From assembly GCA_007118975.1 (NCBI GenBank), contig SKQO01000080.1:1-64000 (forward strand): a stretch of 64,000 nt of DNA. The letters are read 5' to 3'. Position 1 is the first letter of the stretch; every line of letters starts with the position of its first letter. A program made the translations under genes and the position numbers. The notes below the pieces were generated by a model. It saw nothing but the letters and a program-made list of their open reading frames with translations, was not told the DNA's origin and did no database searches. This stretch comes from Halobacteriales archaeon. GTDB lineage: Archaea; Halobacteriota; Halobacteria; Halobacteriales; SKNY01. Shown one piece after another: positions 1-9,113 of the stretch.

Positions 1-827
1 CCGGCGGTGAGGATGCCGCGGATACCTCCGACGATGGCGGGATCACTACCGCTGTGGGGTCGCTGGTCATGCCTTCCCATCTCTCCAGAAACGTCAACGG
101 CGATCAGCCGGCCGGCGCCGTACACGTTTTCCGCAGTGCAGACGGGATCGAGTGGCTAGCCGATCCAGGCTTCGCGGAATCCCTAATCCGTCGTGTTCGG
201 CAACAGTGCGGGGCCCATGACTGGTCTGAGAGCGCGATCGAGGCGAGTCAACAGGCCTTCCTCGTGCTGATCGTGATGGGCGCCGTCGAGCGATCGATCA
301 TCCCAGGGGATGTTGTTGTTCACTGTGCGATCACGGGCCTGCTCGGCTTGTACGTATGATTGTCTACTTCGATAATTCGGTGTCAGTTGTCCTAATGGAG
401 CTGGTCGTCTCAGTAATGAACATCCCGGGCCGTTCAGGGCCGGGCCTTGCTTGGCTTGCCCATGACGGCCCCAATGCAATGCATCGAGGAATTCGATCGC
501 ATGACCGTGGTCTCGGTGGGTATCGACAATTTCGAAGGAATCGATTGCACCTGGCTGTGTAGGTTGGACGATCGCCACCGATCCGGTGATCCTCGCCACC
601 TCGTTGCCCGCGGTTGTAGCTGGTAGTCGGTAAAGTGGACCCGAGTGTACGCTCGTGCAACTGAGCCAACCCGACAGAAGGCAACGGGATCGATGCCGTC
701 GATTGCCGAGTATGGTGTGCATAGTGGAGGACGGGGGAGCCACAAACGGCGGTTACTTTCGGAGTGAAGTCACGGAATTCTCCGAAGGAACTGCCTAACG
801 AAGGAATCAGCCCCAGGGTACCCTGCC
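1..827. other. Left edge, no confident gene
   Basis: About 0.8 kb in which I find no convincing gene. The longest plus-strand frame (54-359, 101 codons) contains a protein-like middle (IEWLADPGFAESLIRRVRQ) but no recognisable family, and the overlapping minus frames (183-743, 364-894, 434-745) are Arg/Ser-rich, unlike the acidic proteins elsewhere in the window. This could be decayed accessory DNA, but I see no terminal inverted repeat or transposase motif to prove it. Confidence 0.4.
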
Positions 828-989
828 ATGGCTCCCGACGTGCCGCAATCGTCGAATCTCCCCACCGTTCGGGTGGCACCACGGGCCACGCCACGCGTTC
901 GGGTGTTCGGCAAGGACGTCCCTGTCTCCGTACTTCTGGCCATGGTTTCGCTCCCGGCCATCGGAATGGGCGTCGGCCTGCTGTGGTGA
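828..989 (+). CDS. Possible 53-residue single-span membrane peptide
   Basis: Not in the ORF track. An ATG at 828 opens a 53-codon frame ending in TGA at 987-989. The first 30 residues are Pro/Arg-rich and the C-terminal half (VPVSVLLAMVSLPAIGMGVGLLW) is one hydrophobic span ending at the stop, so a small membrane-anchored peptide is possible. It lies convergent to phoU. No family recognised; there is no clear promoter and it may be chance. Confidence 0.25.
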   Translation: MAPDVPQSSNLPTVRVAPRATPRVRVFGKDVPVSVLLAMVSLPAIGMGVGLLW

Positions 990-1025
990 GGAGACGGAAC
1001 GTGAGGAGAATGTGTCTGGGAACGC

Positions 1026-1706
1026 TCAGTAGATGAGTTCGTCGTCGTTTTCGATCATATAGTAGGTCCTTGCAGCGATATTTACGGCATGGTCACCCAC
1101 GCGTTCGAGATCGCGGATCGTGAGGAGTGCCCGCGACGCAGACGCGACGACGTCCCGAACTTCGTCCTCCGCTAACGTCGCGGGTTCGTCCGCCAGCAGT
1201 TTTCGGACGACATCTTCCCCGGCGGCGCGGCATCGCGCGTCGAGTTCGTCGTCTCGACGGTAAATCGCCCGGCACATCGTCGCGTTTTCCTCTTCATAGG
1301 CGGTCATCGCATCCAATAACATCTCCCTGGCCACCGTCGCTAACGCCTCGATCTCCGGGGCGACGTACGCGGTTTCTTCCTCGTCCTCGGCGTACTGTGC
1401 GAGGTTGACCGCCAGGTCGCCAACACGCTCGAGATCGGTAATAATCTTGAACGAGGCGGCGATGAGCCGGAGGTCGCCGGCGACTGGTTGCTGGAGTGCC
1501 AACAGCTCGATACACTGGTGTTCGATATCGAGATACAGGTCGTTGAGGTCGTGATCGGCGTCCACGACTGTCTGGGCGGCCTCGACGTCCCCGCTCCCCA
1601 GCACCTCGACCGCGCCGTCGAGTTGGGCGACGGTCATTTCACTCATCTGATGAATCCGGTCCTGGAGGTTCTGGAGCTGGGCGCGGTAACTCCGGCGTGG
1701 ACTCAT
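1026..1706 (-). CDS. phoU: PhoU family phosphate regulator
   Basis: A 226-residue PhoU-type protein, expected to restrain the Pst transporter when phosphate is plentiful. It shows the two-repeat all-helical architecture: a first repeat around residues 15-100 and a second around 115-210, each with the characteristic 'DLERVGD' helix (ITDLERVGDLAVN and IRDLERVGDHAVN), whose Asp/Glu side chains bind metal in the family. I chose ATG at 1706 (MSPRRSYRAQL) over the track's upstream start at 1784, whose extra 26 residues look non-coding. It is downstream of pstSCAB on the same strand but separated from pstB by a 613-bp gap, longer than usual for this operon. Confidence 0.93.
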   Translation of the reverse strand: MSPRRSYRAQLQNLQDRIHQMSEMTVAQLDGAVEVLGSGDVEAAQTVVDADHDLNDLYLDIEHQCIELLALQQPVAGDLRLIAASFKIITDLERVGDLAVNLAQYAEDEEETAYVAPEIEALATVAREMLLDAMTAYEEENATMCRAIYRRDDELDARCRAAGEDVVRKLLADEPATLAEDEVRDVVASASRALLTIRDLERVGDHAVNIAARTYYMIENDDELIY

Positions 1707-2319
1707 TATCCGAACGGGTGTGAAGCGGGGACTTGAGTGTTGTGAGCAAACGTGCTGGGCGACTCGGAGATTCTCAGTGACCAAGAGGTCCTATCTCTGC
1801 CCGGAGTGCTCGTAGTTCATCGGCCGGGTACGTCTTTGGGTTGCGAGGGGGGAAACAAACACTCGGCACGATGAGCTGTCCGCGATTGTTGGTGCCGCAG
1901 GGGACCGCTGGGAATTCTGCCGGCGGCGCTGACGCTCCGGATCACGGGAGCGGTAAGTCAGGTGGCCCCACCAGTACCCAGGCCAGTCCATAGGAGAGCT
2001 GGCCGGCGAAGCTGACCTGATGTGGGATGATCTCGGCGATGGCGAGGCGAGGTGACTAGGTATCCGAGACGGACACTTATCCGCGCATCTCGAGATTGAC
2101 AGAAGATGCCCTGTTTGGAACGCTGAACACCAGTTCCGACGTTGGACCGCCGGGATTCATGTAGACAAAGTGTTCGCGCGACGAGGATCGGCGGCCTGTT
2201 GCCTCGGCGCTGTGCGATTCTGGTGTAGTCTCCTTCGGCAGTGGGAAAGCAAATGCTTGGCGTGGGAGTGAACCACCGCAAGGAACGGCGGAAAAGCGCA
2301 CCCGGCAGCCTCGAAACCC
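1707..2319. other. pstB-phoU intergenic gap without a clear gene
   Basis: 613 bases between pstB and phoU in an otherwise tightly packed operon. Frames exist on the minus strand (1958-2323, 2077-2301, 2157-2411) but are Arg/Pro/Ser-rich and match nothing I recognise. The segment may hold a phoU promoter or a decayed insertion; I see no terminal repeats. Confidence 0.4.
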
Positions 2320-3168
2320 TCACCCGAATTTGCCGGTAATGTAGTCCTCGACCCGCTGATCCTCTGGCTCTGCGAAGATTTTTGCGGTGCGATCGAACTC
2401 GACGAGCTCACCGCCGGTGAGAAACACCATGGTCCGGTCCGAAATACGGGCCGCCTGTTGCATGTTGTGGGTGACGATGACGACGGTATACTCCTCGGCG
2501 AGCTCCTCGATCAGGTCCTCGATCTTGGTCGTCGCAATCGGATCAAGGGCGGAGGCGGGCTCGTCCATCAAGATCACTCCCGGATCGGGGGCGATTGCAC
2601 GGGCGATACACAGCCGCTGTTGCTGGCCGCCGGAGAGGTCGAGGGCACTCTCGTCGAGCCGATCCGAGACTTCCTCCCAGAGGGCCGCCCGCCGGAGGGC
2701 AGATTCGACCGTTGCGTCGAGGTCGTCGTCACAACCCTGGATCCGTGGCCCGTAGGCGACGTTGTCGTAGATCGATTTCGGGAACGGATTCGGTTTCTGA
2801 AAGACCATCCCGATCTTCCGTCGCAGTGCCACCGGATCGACATCGTTGTCGTAGATGTTCTTCCCGTAAAAACGAAGTTTCCCCTCGACGCGACAGCCGT
2901 CGATCTGATCGTTCATTCGATTGATGCACCGCAGAAATGTCGATTTCCCGCAGCCGGACGGGCCGATGATTGCCGTCACCTCCCGTTCGGGTAACGCTGC
3001 AGTCACGGGCTGGAGCGCCTGTTCGGTGCCGTAGTATACGGTCAGGTCTGATGCATGGAGAACCGTCTCTTCAGACGCTTCCCCGGCGTCTGCAGGCGGT
3101 TCATCGGCCGCGACGTTTGTTTCGAGGGTCGGTGCGAGGTCGTCGACGGTCGGTTCTGAGGTTGCCAT
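2320..3168 (-). CDS. pstB: Phosphate ABC transporter ATPase PstB
   Basis: The cytoplasmic ATPase that powers high-affinity phosphate import with PstA and PstC. The 282-residue sequence has a Walker A motif GPSGCGKST (about residues 69-77), Q-loop in [12 protein letters not shown] signature LSGGQQQRL and Walker B VILMDEP, with the H-loop His in VTHNMQQ. These variants are typical of PstB rather than of other importers. The first ~35 residues are an acidic extension before the conserved start of the domain. It lies 2 bases after the pstA stop and is presumably co-transcribed with pstS, pstC and pstA. Confidence 0.97.
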   Translation of the reverse strand: MATSEPTVDDLAPTLETNVAADEPPADAGEASEETVLHASDLTVYYGTEQALQPVTAALPEREVTAIIGPSGCGKSTFLRCINRMNDQIDGCRVEGKLRFYGKNIYDNDVDPVALRRKIGMVFQKPNPFPKSIYDNVAYGPRIQGCDDDLDATVESALRRAALWEEVSDRLDESALDLSGGQQQRLCIARAIAPDPGVILMDEPASALDPIATTKIEDLIEELAEEYTVVIVTHNMQQAARISDRTMVFLTGGELVEFDRTAKIFAEPEDQRVEDYITGKFG

Positions 3169-3170
3169 AG

Positions 3171-4076
3171 TTATCTAATGCGTTCGTAACGGTTTCGAAT
3201 GTAGACGGCCGAGGCGATCATCGAGAACATCACCGTCAACAACACGATGATACCGTACGCGGCCAGGTGATGGAACTCCGTGACGGGACGGAACGCCCAG
3301 TAGTAGATCTCGGTCGGCATTGCGGCGAAGCGGCTGAACGGATCCCCGGGGATGAGACCGGACTCGAGGACCACTCCGACCATCAGCAGAGGTGCCGTCT
3401 CGCCGACTGCCCGGGCCAGTGCGAGGATCGTCCCCGTCATAATACCGGGAAACGCCGCCGGGAGCACCACCTGGCGAATTGTTTGCCACTGGGTGGCGCC
3501 CGCGGCTGCAGATCCCTGGCGCATCCCGTCGGGCACTCCCCGGAGCGCCTCCTGGCTCGCGACGATGATGATCGGGACGACTAGCAGGGCCAGCGCGATC
3601 GCCCCGGCGAGGATCACGGGCCCTAGACGCATCGCGTTCACGAATACCGCCAGTGCGAGCAACCCGTAGACGACAGACGGGACGCCCGCGAGGTTCGTGA
3701 GGTTTGCCTCGATCAGTCTGGTGACCCGGTTGTCGGGTGCGTACTCCTCGAGGTAGATCGCCGTCCCGATCCCGAGCGCCATCGAAAAGATCACGGTGAA
3801 TACCATCAACCAGATGGAACCGACGATGGCGGCGATGAATCCGGCGGAGAACGGGTCGCGGTGAGCGGTACTGGTAAGGAAGGTAATCGGATCGAGCCCG
3901 ATTGCGAACCCGACCAGCGCCTCCCAGAGGACGTCGAGAATGAGCATGGCCAGCATGACGACCCCGAAGAGCGCCGCGACGAGACAGAACGCGTGAAACA
4001 GCCACCCTCGAATCTTGATTCCGCGAAGGTCGACATCCTCGAAGAGGTCCTGCTCTTCGGCGGTTTCGGCACTCAT
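3171..4076 (-). CDS. pstA: Phosphate ABC transporter permease PstA
   Basis: One of two integral membrane subunits of the phosphate importer. The 301-residue protein has a cytoplasmic N-terminus, then about six hydrophobic spans (the first at roughly residues 30-55) and the permease signature region around [27 protein letters not shown], which contains the EAA-type coupling loop that contacts PstB. Its start overlaps the stop of pstC by 4 bases (ATGA), indicating translational coupling, and pstB follows at once. It is assigned as PstA rather than PstC by position next to pstB and by the GETAPL motif. Confidence 0.96.
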   Translation of the reverse strand: MSAETAEEQDLFEDVDLRGIKIRGWLFHAFCLVAALFGVVMLAMLILDVLWEALVGFAIGLDPITFLTSTAHRDPFSAGFIAAIVGSIWLMVFTVIFSMALGIGTAIYLEEYAPDNRVTRLIEANLTNLAGVPSVVYGLLALAVFVNAMRLGPVILAGAIALALLVVPIIIVASQEALRGVPDGMRQGSAAAGATQWQTIRQVVLPAAFPGIMTGTILALARAVGETAPLLMVGVVLESGLIPGDPFSRFAAMPTEIYYWAFRPVTEFHHLAAYGIIVLLTVMFSMIASAVYIRNRYERIR

Positions 4077-5074
4077 CGGTATTCCTCCCGGTAGCGTCGC
4101 TTGACGTAGTCGTTGAGCAAGTTCGCCGCGAGCGTGATCAGAAACAGCGCCAGTCCGACCGCAAAGAGGCTCTGATACTCGACGGACCCGACGGCGGACG
4201 TCCCGCGTACCTGATGGACCATGAAGGCCGTCATGGTCTGGACCTCGGCCAGTGGATCGCTGGTGAGGTTTGGGGAATGTCCGGCAGCGAGGGCAACGAT
4301 CATGGTCTCACCGATTGCCCGCGAGACTGCGAGAATATACGCGGCGAGAATCCCCGACAGGGAGGCGGGAATGACGATCCCGATCGCCACCTGGTACTTC
4401 GAAGCACCCATCGCATACGCACCGTGGGTCAGGCCATCGGGCACGGCAGCCATCGCGTCCTCGCTGATCGAAGCCACCATGGGGATCGTCATGATCCCTA
4501 CGGCGATCGCAGCCGAGAGGGCGTTCAACCGACCCACTTCGATGCCGAACGGGCCGAGGAGGCCACGAAGGAGCACCGGTGTGATAAACGAGATCGCGAA
4601 AAACCCGTAGACGATGGTCGGAATGCCCGCCAGGATTTCCAGGGTCGGTTTCAGGTAGGCCCTGGTGCGCGGGCTGGCGTACAGCGAGAGATACACCGCG
4701 GTTGCGGTACCGATCGGAATGGCGACGAAGGCCGCGAGCACCACGATCAGAAACGTCCCCGCTAACAGCGGGAGAATACCGAACGCGGGTGCGATGCCGT
4801 GGTTGGGGTACCACTGCGTCCCGGCCACGAATTCCCACACGCTGACCCGCTGGCTGAACTCGCCCCCGAGCAGAAATTCATAGAGGCGGATCTCGTAAAA
4901 GAAGCTGAAGGCGTTGTCGAGCAAGGCGAAAAAGATCGCGACCGTTGTCAACACGGTAATCGCGGCGCAGCCGAAGAGGAGTCGCCTCACCCGTCGGTTT
5001 CGCCGCCGATCCGCCGCGGTCACGTCGCCAGTGATGGCGTCGACCGTCGACTGAGATCCATCCTCAGCCGCCAT
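4073..5074 (-). CDS. pstC: Phosphate ABC transporter permease PstC
   Basis: The second membrane subunit of the phosphate importer, 333 residues. An Arg-rich cytoplasmic segment (RRRNRRVRRLLFG) precedes the first membrane span, as in PstC proteins, and the coupling region reads VIPASLSGILAAYILAVSRAIGETMIVALAAG. A large extracytoplasmic loop lies between the first and second spans. The start codon overlaps the end of pstS by 11 bases and the stop overlaps pstA, so pstS-C-A are tightly coupled. Confidence 0.96.
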   Translation of the reverse strand: MAAEDGSQSTVDAITGDVTAADRRRNRRVRRLLFGCAAITVLTTVAIFFALLDNAFSFFYEIRLYEFLLGGEFSQRVSVWEFVAGTQWYPNHGIAPAFGILPLLAGTFLIVVLAAFVAIPIGTATAVYLSLYASPRTRAYLKPTLEILAGIPTIVYGFFAISFITPVLLRGLLGPFGIEVGRLNALSAAIAVGIMTIPMVASISEDAMAAVPDGLTHGAYAMGASKYQVAIGIVIPASLSGILAAYILAVSRAIGETMIVALAAGHSPNLTSDPLAEVQTMTAFMVHQVRGTSAVGSVEYQSLFAVGLALFLITLAANLLNDYVKRRYREEYR

Positions 5075-6107
5075 GGTTCACCTCACCCGGGGTCCCTGCC
5101 AGTTCGATAAAGTAGGCGACGCCGCCCCAACCCATGGCGTCACGATTCTGCCCGACACCTTCCATCACGCTCCCCGTGTCGGTGTGTGGACTGTACTCGT
5201 AGCGGATATCGCCTACCTCCGTGCCGAGCGTCTGGGTAAAGAAATCGAACGTACCGGAGGCAGAATCCCGGCCCCAGAGTTCGATCGGTCGATCGGGATA
5301 GGACGAACGCACGTCGCTCCAGTGGGTGACATCGGAGCCGAACCGCCAGATTGACGACAGCTCTTCGAGGGTGATCTCTTCCATCCAGTCGTTCTCGGCG
5401 TGGACGACGATCGAAAGGCCGTCCCATCCGATCTCGAGCACGGTGTATTCGACACCGTGTCGTTCTGCTTGTTCGGCTTCGTCGGGAAGGATTTCCCGGC
5501 TCGCACTCTGGATGTCAGCGTTTCCTCTGGCAAACTCCGCGAAGCCAGCACCCGTACCCTCCGGTTCGACGGCAACGAGCACATCGGGATGTTTCTCGGT
5601 GAAATCCTGCCCGGCCGCACTCGTGACTGGAGCGACGGTATTGCTGCCGGCGCAGTCGATTTCACCGTCGAGATCATCCGCCGTGGGTGAGATACCGAGT
5701 TCGTCAAACAGGGCGGCAATCGTGTCCTCGTTCTCCTCGACCACTTCGTCACTGGTCGCGAAATAGCCCGACTCCCGCGCGAAGTCCTGCTGACCATCGA
5801 CGTAGAACTGCAGGAACGATCCAAGCACATCCGGATTCTCCTGGAGGCGCTCGTGATTTACGTAAATGTACAGTGGCCGTGTCAGCGGGGAGTACCGCCC
5901 AGCCTCAATGTGTTCGGGGAGGGGATGGTAGAACGCTCCGTCTTGGTCGCTCTCGACGGCGACCGTTCGGATGGGCGTTTCGTCCTGTGTACCGACTGCG
6001 GCGACCCAGTCCAGACACCCGGCCAATCCCGCGGCAATCCCACCGGCCATCGCTCCCATTGCTGCCCGCCGATCGAGATGCGCTCGTCGACGGTTGGTAC
6101 ACATCAT
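5064..6107 (-). CDS. pstS: Phosphate-binding lipoprotein PstS, apparently circularly permuted
   Basis: The extracellular phosphate-binding component of the Pst importer. Residues 12-31 form a twin-arginine lipoprotein signal ending in the lipobox LAGC (Cys31). The rest has all the usual PstS blocks but in rotated order: the block normally near the C-terminus (YSPLTRPLYIYVN, about 72-84, through GYFATSDE) comes first; after a linker (about 122-147) comes the block that normally begins the mature protein (CAGSNTVAPVT, 152-162), then GTGAGFAEFARG (184-195), GRDSASGTFDFF (279-290) and AMGWGGVAYF (324-333), where the protein ends. Phosphate-contacting Ser/Thr/Asp segments seem retained, so binding is plausible. 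Start could be either of two adjacent ATGs (6107 or 6104). It heads the pst operon. Confidence 0.93.
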   Translation of the reverse strand: MMCTNRRRAHLDRRAAMGAMAGGIAAGLAGCLDWVAAVGTQDETPIRTVAVESDQDGAFYHPLPEHIEAGRYSPLTRPLYIYVNHERLQENPDVLGSFLQFYVDGQQDFARESGYFATSDEVVEENEDTIAALFDELGISPTADDLDGEIDCAGSNTVAPVTSAAGQDFTEKHPDVLVAVEPEGTGAGFAEFARGNADIQSASREILPDEAEQAERHGVEYTVLEIGWDGLSIVVHAENDWMEEITLEELSSIWRFGSDVTHWSDVRSSYPDRPIELWGRDSASGTFDFFTQTLGTEVGDIRYEYSPHTDTGSVMEGVGQNRDAMGWGGVAYFIELAGTPGEVNHGG

Positions 6108-6165
6108 TTTCCGATACGTCCTGGAACTACATATACTCGACTAAGATGTATATATTTTGTCCTGG
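6108..6165 (-). promoter_or_regulatory. pst operon promoter with TATA box and GTCCTGG direct repeat
   Basis: Upstream of pstS the sequence becomes strikingly AT-rich. Read on the minus strand, a TATA-like GTATATG lies about 27 bases before the start codons, consistent with a leaderless pstS transcript, and a second AT block (AAAATATATAC) is ~15 bases further up. The heptamer GTCCTGG (plus-strand notation) occurs at 6118-6124 and 6159-6165, 41 bases apart, about four helical turns, as expected of paired regulator sites. The regulator is unknown; that this is the phosphate-response element is inference. Confidence 0.5.
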
Positions 6166-6662
6166 TATTATATATTAGCCGTCACACCACAGCCTATCTC
6201 AGCATAGTTCTATATATGGTATATACTTCCCTAGACAGCACGAGTGCCCGGCAATCCGTCTCACCAAATCGAGCCCGCTTGCCGGGTGCTTCGGTCCACT
6301 CCCGCTAATATCGCTGTGATTGCTGCTCGGGGAGATCGGGTATGCAACGGATCGGGTGGAGGTAATTCGAACCGACATGTCCCGATACGAGGGTCGTATT
6401 CCACTCCTCTTGATGTGTGAACTCGTCTATCGAGACACGGTGTAACACGTTTTTTCGACGGATGATTCCGGGCGTTCTGGCCAGTGAATGCCCATATACA
6501 TAGTTAGTATTGATATCATATATCACGCTGATTTTTGTGTCACCATCTCCTTGTGCAATCTCGAGAGGGCGAAACGGATTGGACGGTTCCAATCACACGC
6601 ACGGATCACTCCCAACGAGACAGAGCCCAACACTCTTGCTACCTCGTGTCGATACAACCGAT
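6108..6662. other. AT-rich divergent intergenic region
   Basis: 555 bases between pstS (minus) and the small membrane protein (plus). It holds the pst promoter at its left end and several further TATA-like tracts (TATATATGGTATATAC near 6213, CATATATCAC near 6520). A minus-strand frame at 6305-6592 (95 codons) covers the middle but has no recognisable family and I do not call it. Confidence 0.5.
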
Positions 6663-6893
6663 ATGAACTCCTCGCTCAAAATTGTTGGCTGGGCCATCGT
6701 CGCGATCGTGTTGTTCTGGATCGTACTTCAGGTCGTGAGCGCCCTCTTGGCTTTCCTCTCCTGGCTCGTCGGGATCATCCTCACGCTGGCCGTTGTGGGT
6801 CTCCTTCTGCTGGGAGCGTACCTTGTACTCAAGTACCTCATGGGCGGCTCCTCCGGAGGTACCACGCGAGAGCGAGAACGTATCTACGAATGA
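6663..6893 (+). CDS. Small two-span membrane protein
   Basis: A 76-residue hypothetical membrane protein. Residues 5-30 (IVGWAIVAIVLFWIVLQVVSALLAFL) and 34-60 (WLVGIILTLAVVGLLLLGAYLVLKYL) are hydrophobic, followed by a Gly-rich and charged cytoplasmic tail (GGSSGGTTRERERIYE). I chose the ATG at 6663 because the track's 51 preceding residues are Ser/Pro/Thr-rich and unlike a protein. Small proteins of this layout are common in haloarchaea; no function is known to me. Confidence 0.7.
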   Translation: MNSSLKIVGWAIVAIVLFWIVLQVVSALLAFLSWLVGIILTLAVVGLLLLGAYLVLKYLMGGSSGGTTRERERIYE

Positions 6894-6934
6894 AAACGTG
6901 AGCAGCTAATACGAACGGCACCGGTCGATGCGGC

Positions 6935-7486
6935 ATGGGCCACGATCGGCTTGCTTGGACCGTCGAGGAGTCGGCAATTGCGTACTCCTGCGAGGGCTTC
7001 GATATCGTCAATCAGAAGGTGCGTCTCCCCGAGGGAGGTAGAGCCGAGTTCGATTACCTCTCGGAGCCGCCGAGCGTGGTGATCCTTCCCTTTACGACCG
7101 ACGGTGAGGTCGTGATGATCGAGGAGTGGCGGCAGGCGGTCGAACGTCTCAACCGGGGGCTGCCTGCGGGGACCGCCGAACCGGGTGATGATGACCTCGC
7201 GGCCACCGCACGGCGGGAGCTAACCGAAGAGACGGGATACGTGGCAGACACGTTAGAGCCCCTGGTCAGCGTGGAGCCGGCAAACGGGCTCGCGAACACT
7301 GTGCACCATTACTTTGTGGCGACCGGCTGCTCGCCAACGGGCGAACAGCATCTCGACGAGGACGAAACCATTCTCGTCGACACGATGCCCTACGAGGAGC
7401 TCCTGACGCGTGTGCGGCGTGGTGATCTTCGGGACGGACGCACTGTTCTGGGCGTTCTTTACTACCAGATGGCGCGGTCGGAATAA
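6935..7486 (+). CDS. Nudix hydrolase, ADP-ribose pyrophosphatase-like
   Basis: A 183-residue Nudix protein likely to hydrolyse a nucleoside diphosphate derivative such as ADP-ribose. The Nudix box runs from LPAGTAEPG to ARRELTEETGY (about residues 75-101), keeping the metal-binding RExxEE core; the loop before it is one residue longer than the textbook GX5EX7REUXEEXGU spacing and Asp takes the place of the first Glu. The fold's N-terminal part (VVILPFTTDGEVVMIEEWRQ) matches ADP-ribose pyrophosphatases, which recognise 'QxR/EWRQ' next to the substrate. It precedes the archaeosine genes by 43 bases on the same strand. Confidence 0.85.
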   Translation: MGHDRLAWTVEESAIAYSCEGFDIVNQKVRLPEGGRAEFDYLSEPPSVVILPFTTDGEVVMIEEWRQAVERLNRGLPAGTAEPGDDDLAATARRELTEETGYVADTLEPLVSVEPANGLANTVHHYFVATGCSPTGEQHLDEDETILVDTMPYEELLTRVRRGDLRDGRTVLGVLYYQMARSE

Positions 7487-7529
7487 CCCGTGTCGGAACG
7501 CTTACCCGAGCTACCCCGAAAATCCGAGC

Positions 7530-9113
7530 ATGTCGCGGCCCGTCTTCGAGGTGAGCGACTACGACGCCGCGGGGCGCCGAGGGGAGTTAACCGTTCCGCG
7601 GGCGGACACGACCGTAGACACGCCCGCGCTCCTCCCCGTGATCAACCCACATCTGCAGCTCGTCTCCGCTGGTCGGATGGCCGCTGACTTCGGCGCCCAG
7701 ATCGTTATCACCAACGCGTACGTATTCCACCAGAGCGCGACTCATCGGGATCGAGTGCTCGAGGACGGACTCCACGAGGTCCTCGAGTTTCCCGGAGCGA
7801 TCATGACGGACTCCGGTTCGTTTCAATTGGCGGAATATGGCGAGATCGAGGTGGATACTCCGGAAATATTGGCTTTTCAAGATGCTATCGGGAGTGATAT
7901 CGCGACACCGGTAGACGTCCCGACACCACCCGACGCCGATCGAACGCGGGCCGAACGGGACCTCGAGGAAACGATGGCGGCTATCGAAACGGCGGCAGCC
8001 TTCGACGCGGGTGACATGCTTTTGAGCGCGCCTATCCAAGGGGCGACGTTTTCCACCCTCCGGGAACGAGCCGCGCGGGAGGTGTACGCCCAGGAGCTGG
8101 ACGTCTTTCCGGTGGGCGCCGTCGTCCCCCTGTTGAACGAGTACAGGTTCGCGGAGACAGTCGACGTGATTGCGGCTGCCAAGCGCGGACTCGGCGAGGA
8201 CGCCCCGGTCCATCTGTTCGGGGCCGGCCATCCGATGATGTTTGCGCTCGCCGTGGCCATGGGCTGTGATCTCTTCGACTCTGCCGCGTACGCACTGTAC
8301 GCTCGCGACGGACGCTACCTGACGGTCCGGGGCACGGTCGACGTCGGGGAACTATCGGAGCTTCCGTGTGCCTGTCCAGTGTGTACCCAGCGCTCGGCGG
8401 AAGAACTGCAAGCGACACCAGCGCGCGAGCAGGAAACACTCCTTGCCGAACACAACCTTCATGTCTGTTTTGCGGAAATGCGGCGAATTCGGGCGGCCAT
8501 CGAGTCCGGCGAGTTGCTCGAACTCGTGGAAGCACGGGCACGGGCCCATCCAACACTCCTCGACGGCTATCGAGCCCTGCTCGAGCACGCCGCCCAGCTC
8601 GATTGCACCGATCCGGCGAGCAGCCGTCGGCCGTTCTTCTACGTCAGTGCGGAGTCTGCGGGCCGTCCCGCGGTGGAGCGACACCACCAACGACTCGAGC
8701 GACTCTCGCCGCCACCCTCACTTCTCCTGGCCGATACGCGGCTCTTCGATAGCCTTCCGGACGAGGCCCCGTGGGAGTGGGACGAGGAGCATGACCTCCC
8801 GGACGGTGTCGTCTCGACCGAAAACTTCGAGGGTTGTTGGCTGGTGCAGGGGCCGTTTGGGCCCGTTCCGCCGGCTCTCTCGCACACGTACCCCGCGACG
8901 GCAGAACTTCCAGCCCGGCTCGACGCGGCCGCGTACACGCGCGGCGTGGAAGGAATTAACCGGCTAGCCGAGGGCACGTCGACTTCCATCACGTTCCTCC
9001 ATCCGGGCTGGCCGGGAGATGCCCTCGATGAACTCGCCGAGGGAGTTGTGGCGCGGACTGTCGGTTCCAATGAGTCAGCTAGTTCTCCGCGGGGGCCCGA
9101 GCCGGAGCAATGA
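7530..9113 (+). CDS. tgtA: Archaeosine tRNA-guanine transglycosylase (arcTGT)
   Basis: Swaps the guanine at position 15 of tRNA D-loops for preQ0, the first step of archaeosine formation on tRNA. The 527-residue protein has the TGT barrel with the conserved MTDSGSFQL (Asp94), the second conserved Asp of CDLFDSAAY (Asp250, expected nucleophile) and the zinc site CACPVC plus His308 (Cys280, 282, 285). The C-terminal ~190 residues are the archaeal extension. The track start at 7410 lies inside the Nudix gene in another frame; ATG at 7530 gives MSRPVFEV, the normal beginning. The stop overlaps arcS by 4 bases (ATGA). Confidence 0.96.
   Translation: MSRPVFEVSDYDAAGRRGELTVPRADTTVDTPALLPVINPHLQLVSAGRMAADFGAQIVITNAYVFHQSATHRDRVLEDGLHEVLEFPGAIMTDSGSFQLAEYGEIEVDTPEILAFQDAIGSDIATPVDVPTPPDADRTRAERDLEETMAAIETAAAFDAGDMLLSAPIQGATFSTLRERAAREVYAQELDVFPVGAVVPLLNEYRFAETVDVIAAAKRGLGEDAPVHLFGAGHPMMFALAVAMGCDLFDSAAYALYARDGRYLTVRGTVDVGELSELPCACPVCTQRSAEELQATPAREQETLLAEHNLHVCFAEMRRIRAAIESGELLELVEARARAHPTLLDGYRALLEHAAQLDCTDPASSRRPFFYVSAESAGRPAVERHHQRLERLSPPPSLLLADTRLFDSLPDEAPWEWDEEHDLPDGVVSTENFEGCWLVQGPFGPVPPALSHTYPATAELPARLDAAAYTRGVEGINRLAEGTSTSITFLHPGWPGDALDELAEGVVARTVGSNESASSPRGPEPEQ

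Noticed and set aside
54-359. 101-codon plus-strand frame at the left edge
   Set aside because: No recognisable family, promoter or upstream context; only one stretch looks protein-like. Not strong enough to call.
364-894. 176-codon minus-strand frame and its overlaps
   Set aside because: Composition is Arg/Ser/Pro-rich, against the acidic usage of the genome; overlapping frames on both strands are equally open, as expected by chance in GC-rich DNA.
6305-6592. 95-codon minus-strand frame in the AT-rich intergenic region
   Set aside because: No family, no acidic bias, and it sits in AT-rich DNA between divergent promoters. Could be a foreign gene but nothing supports it.
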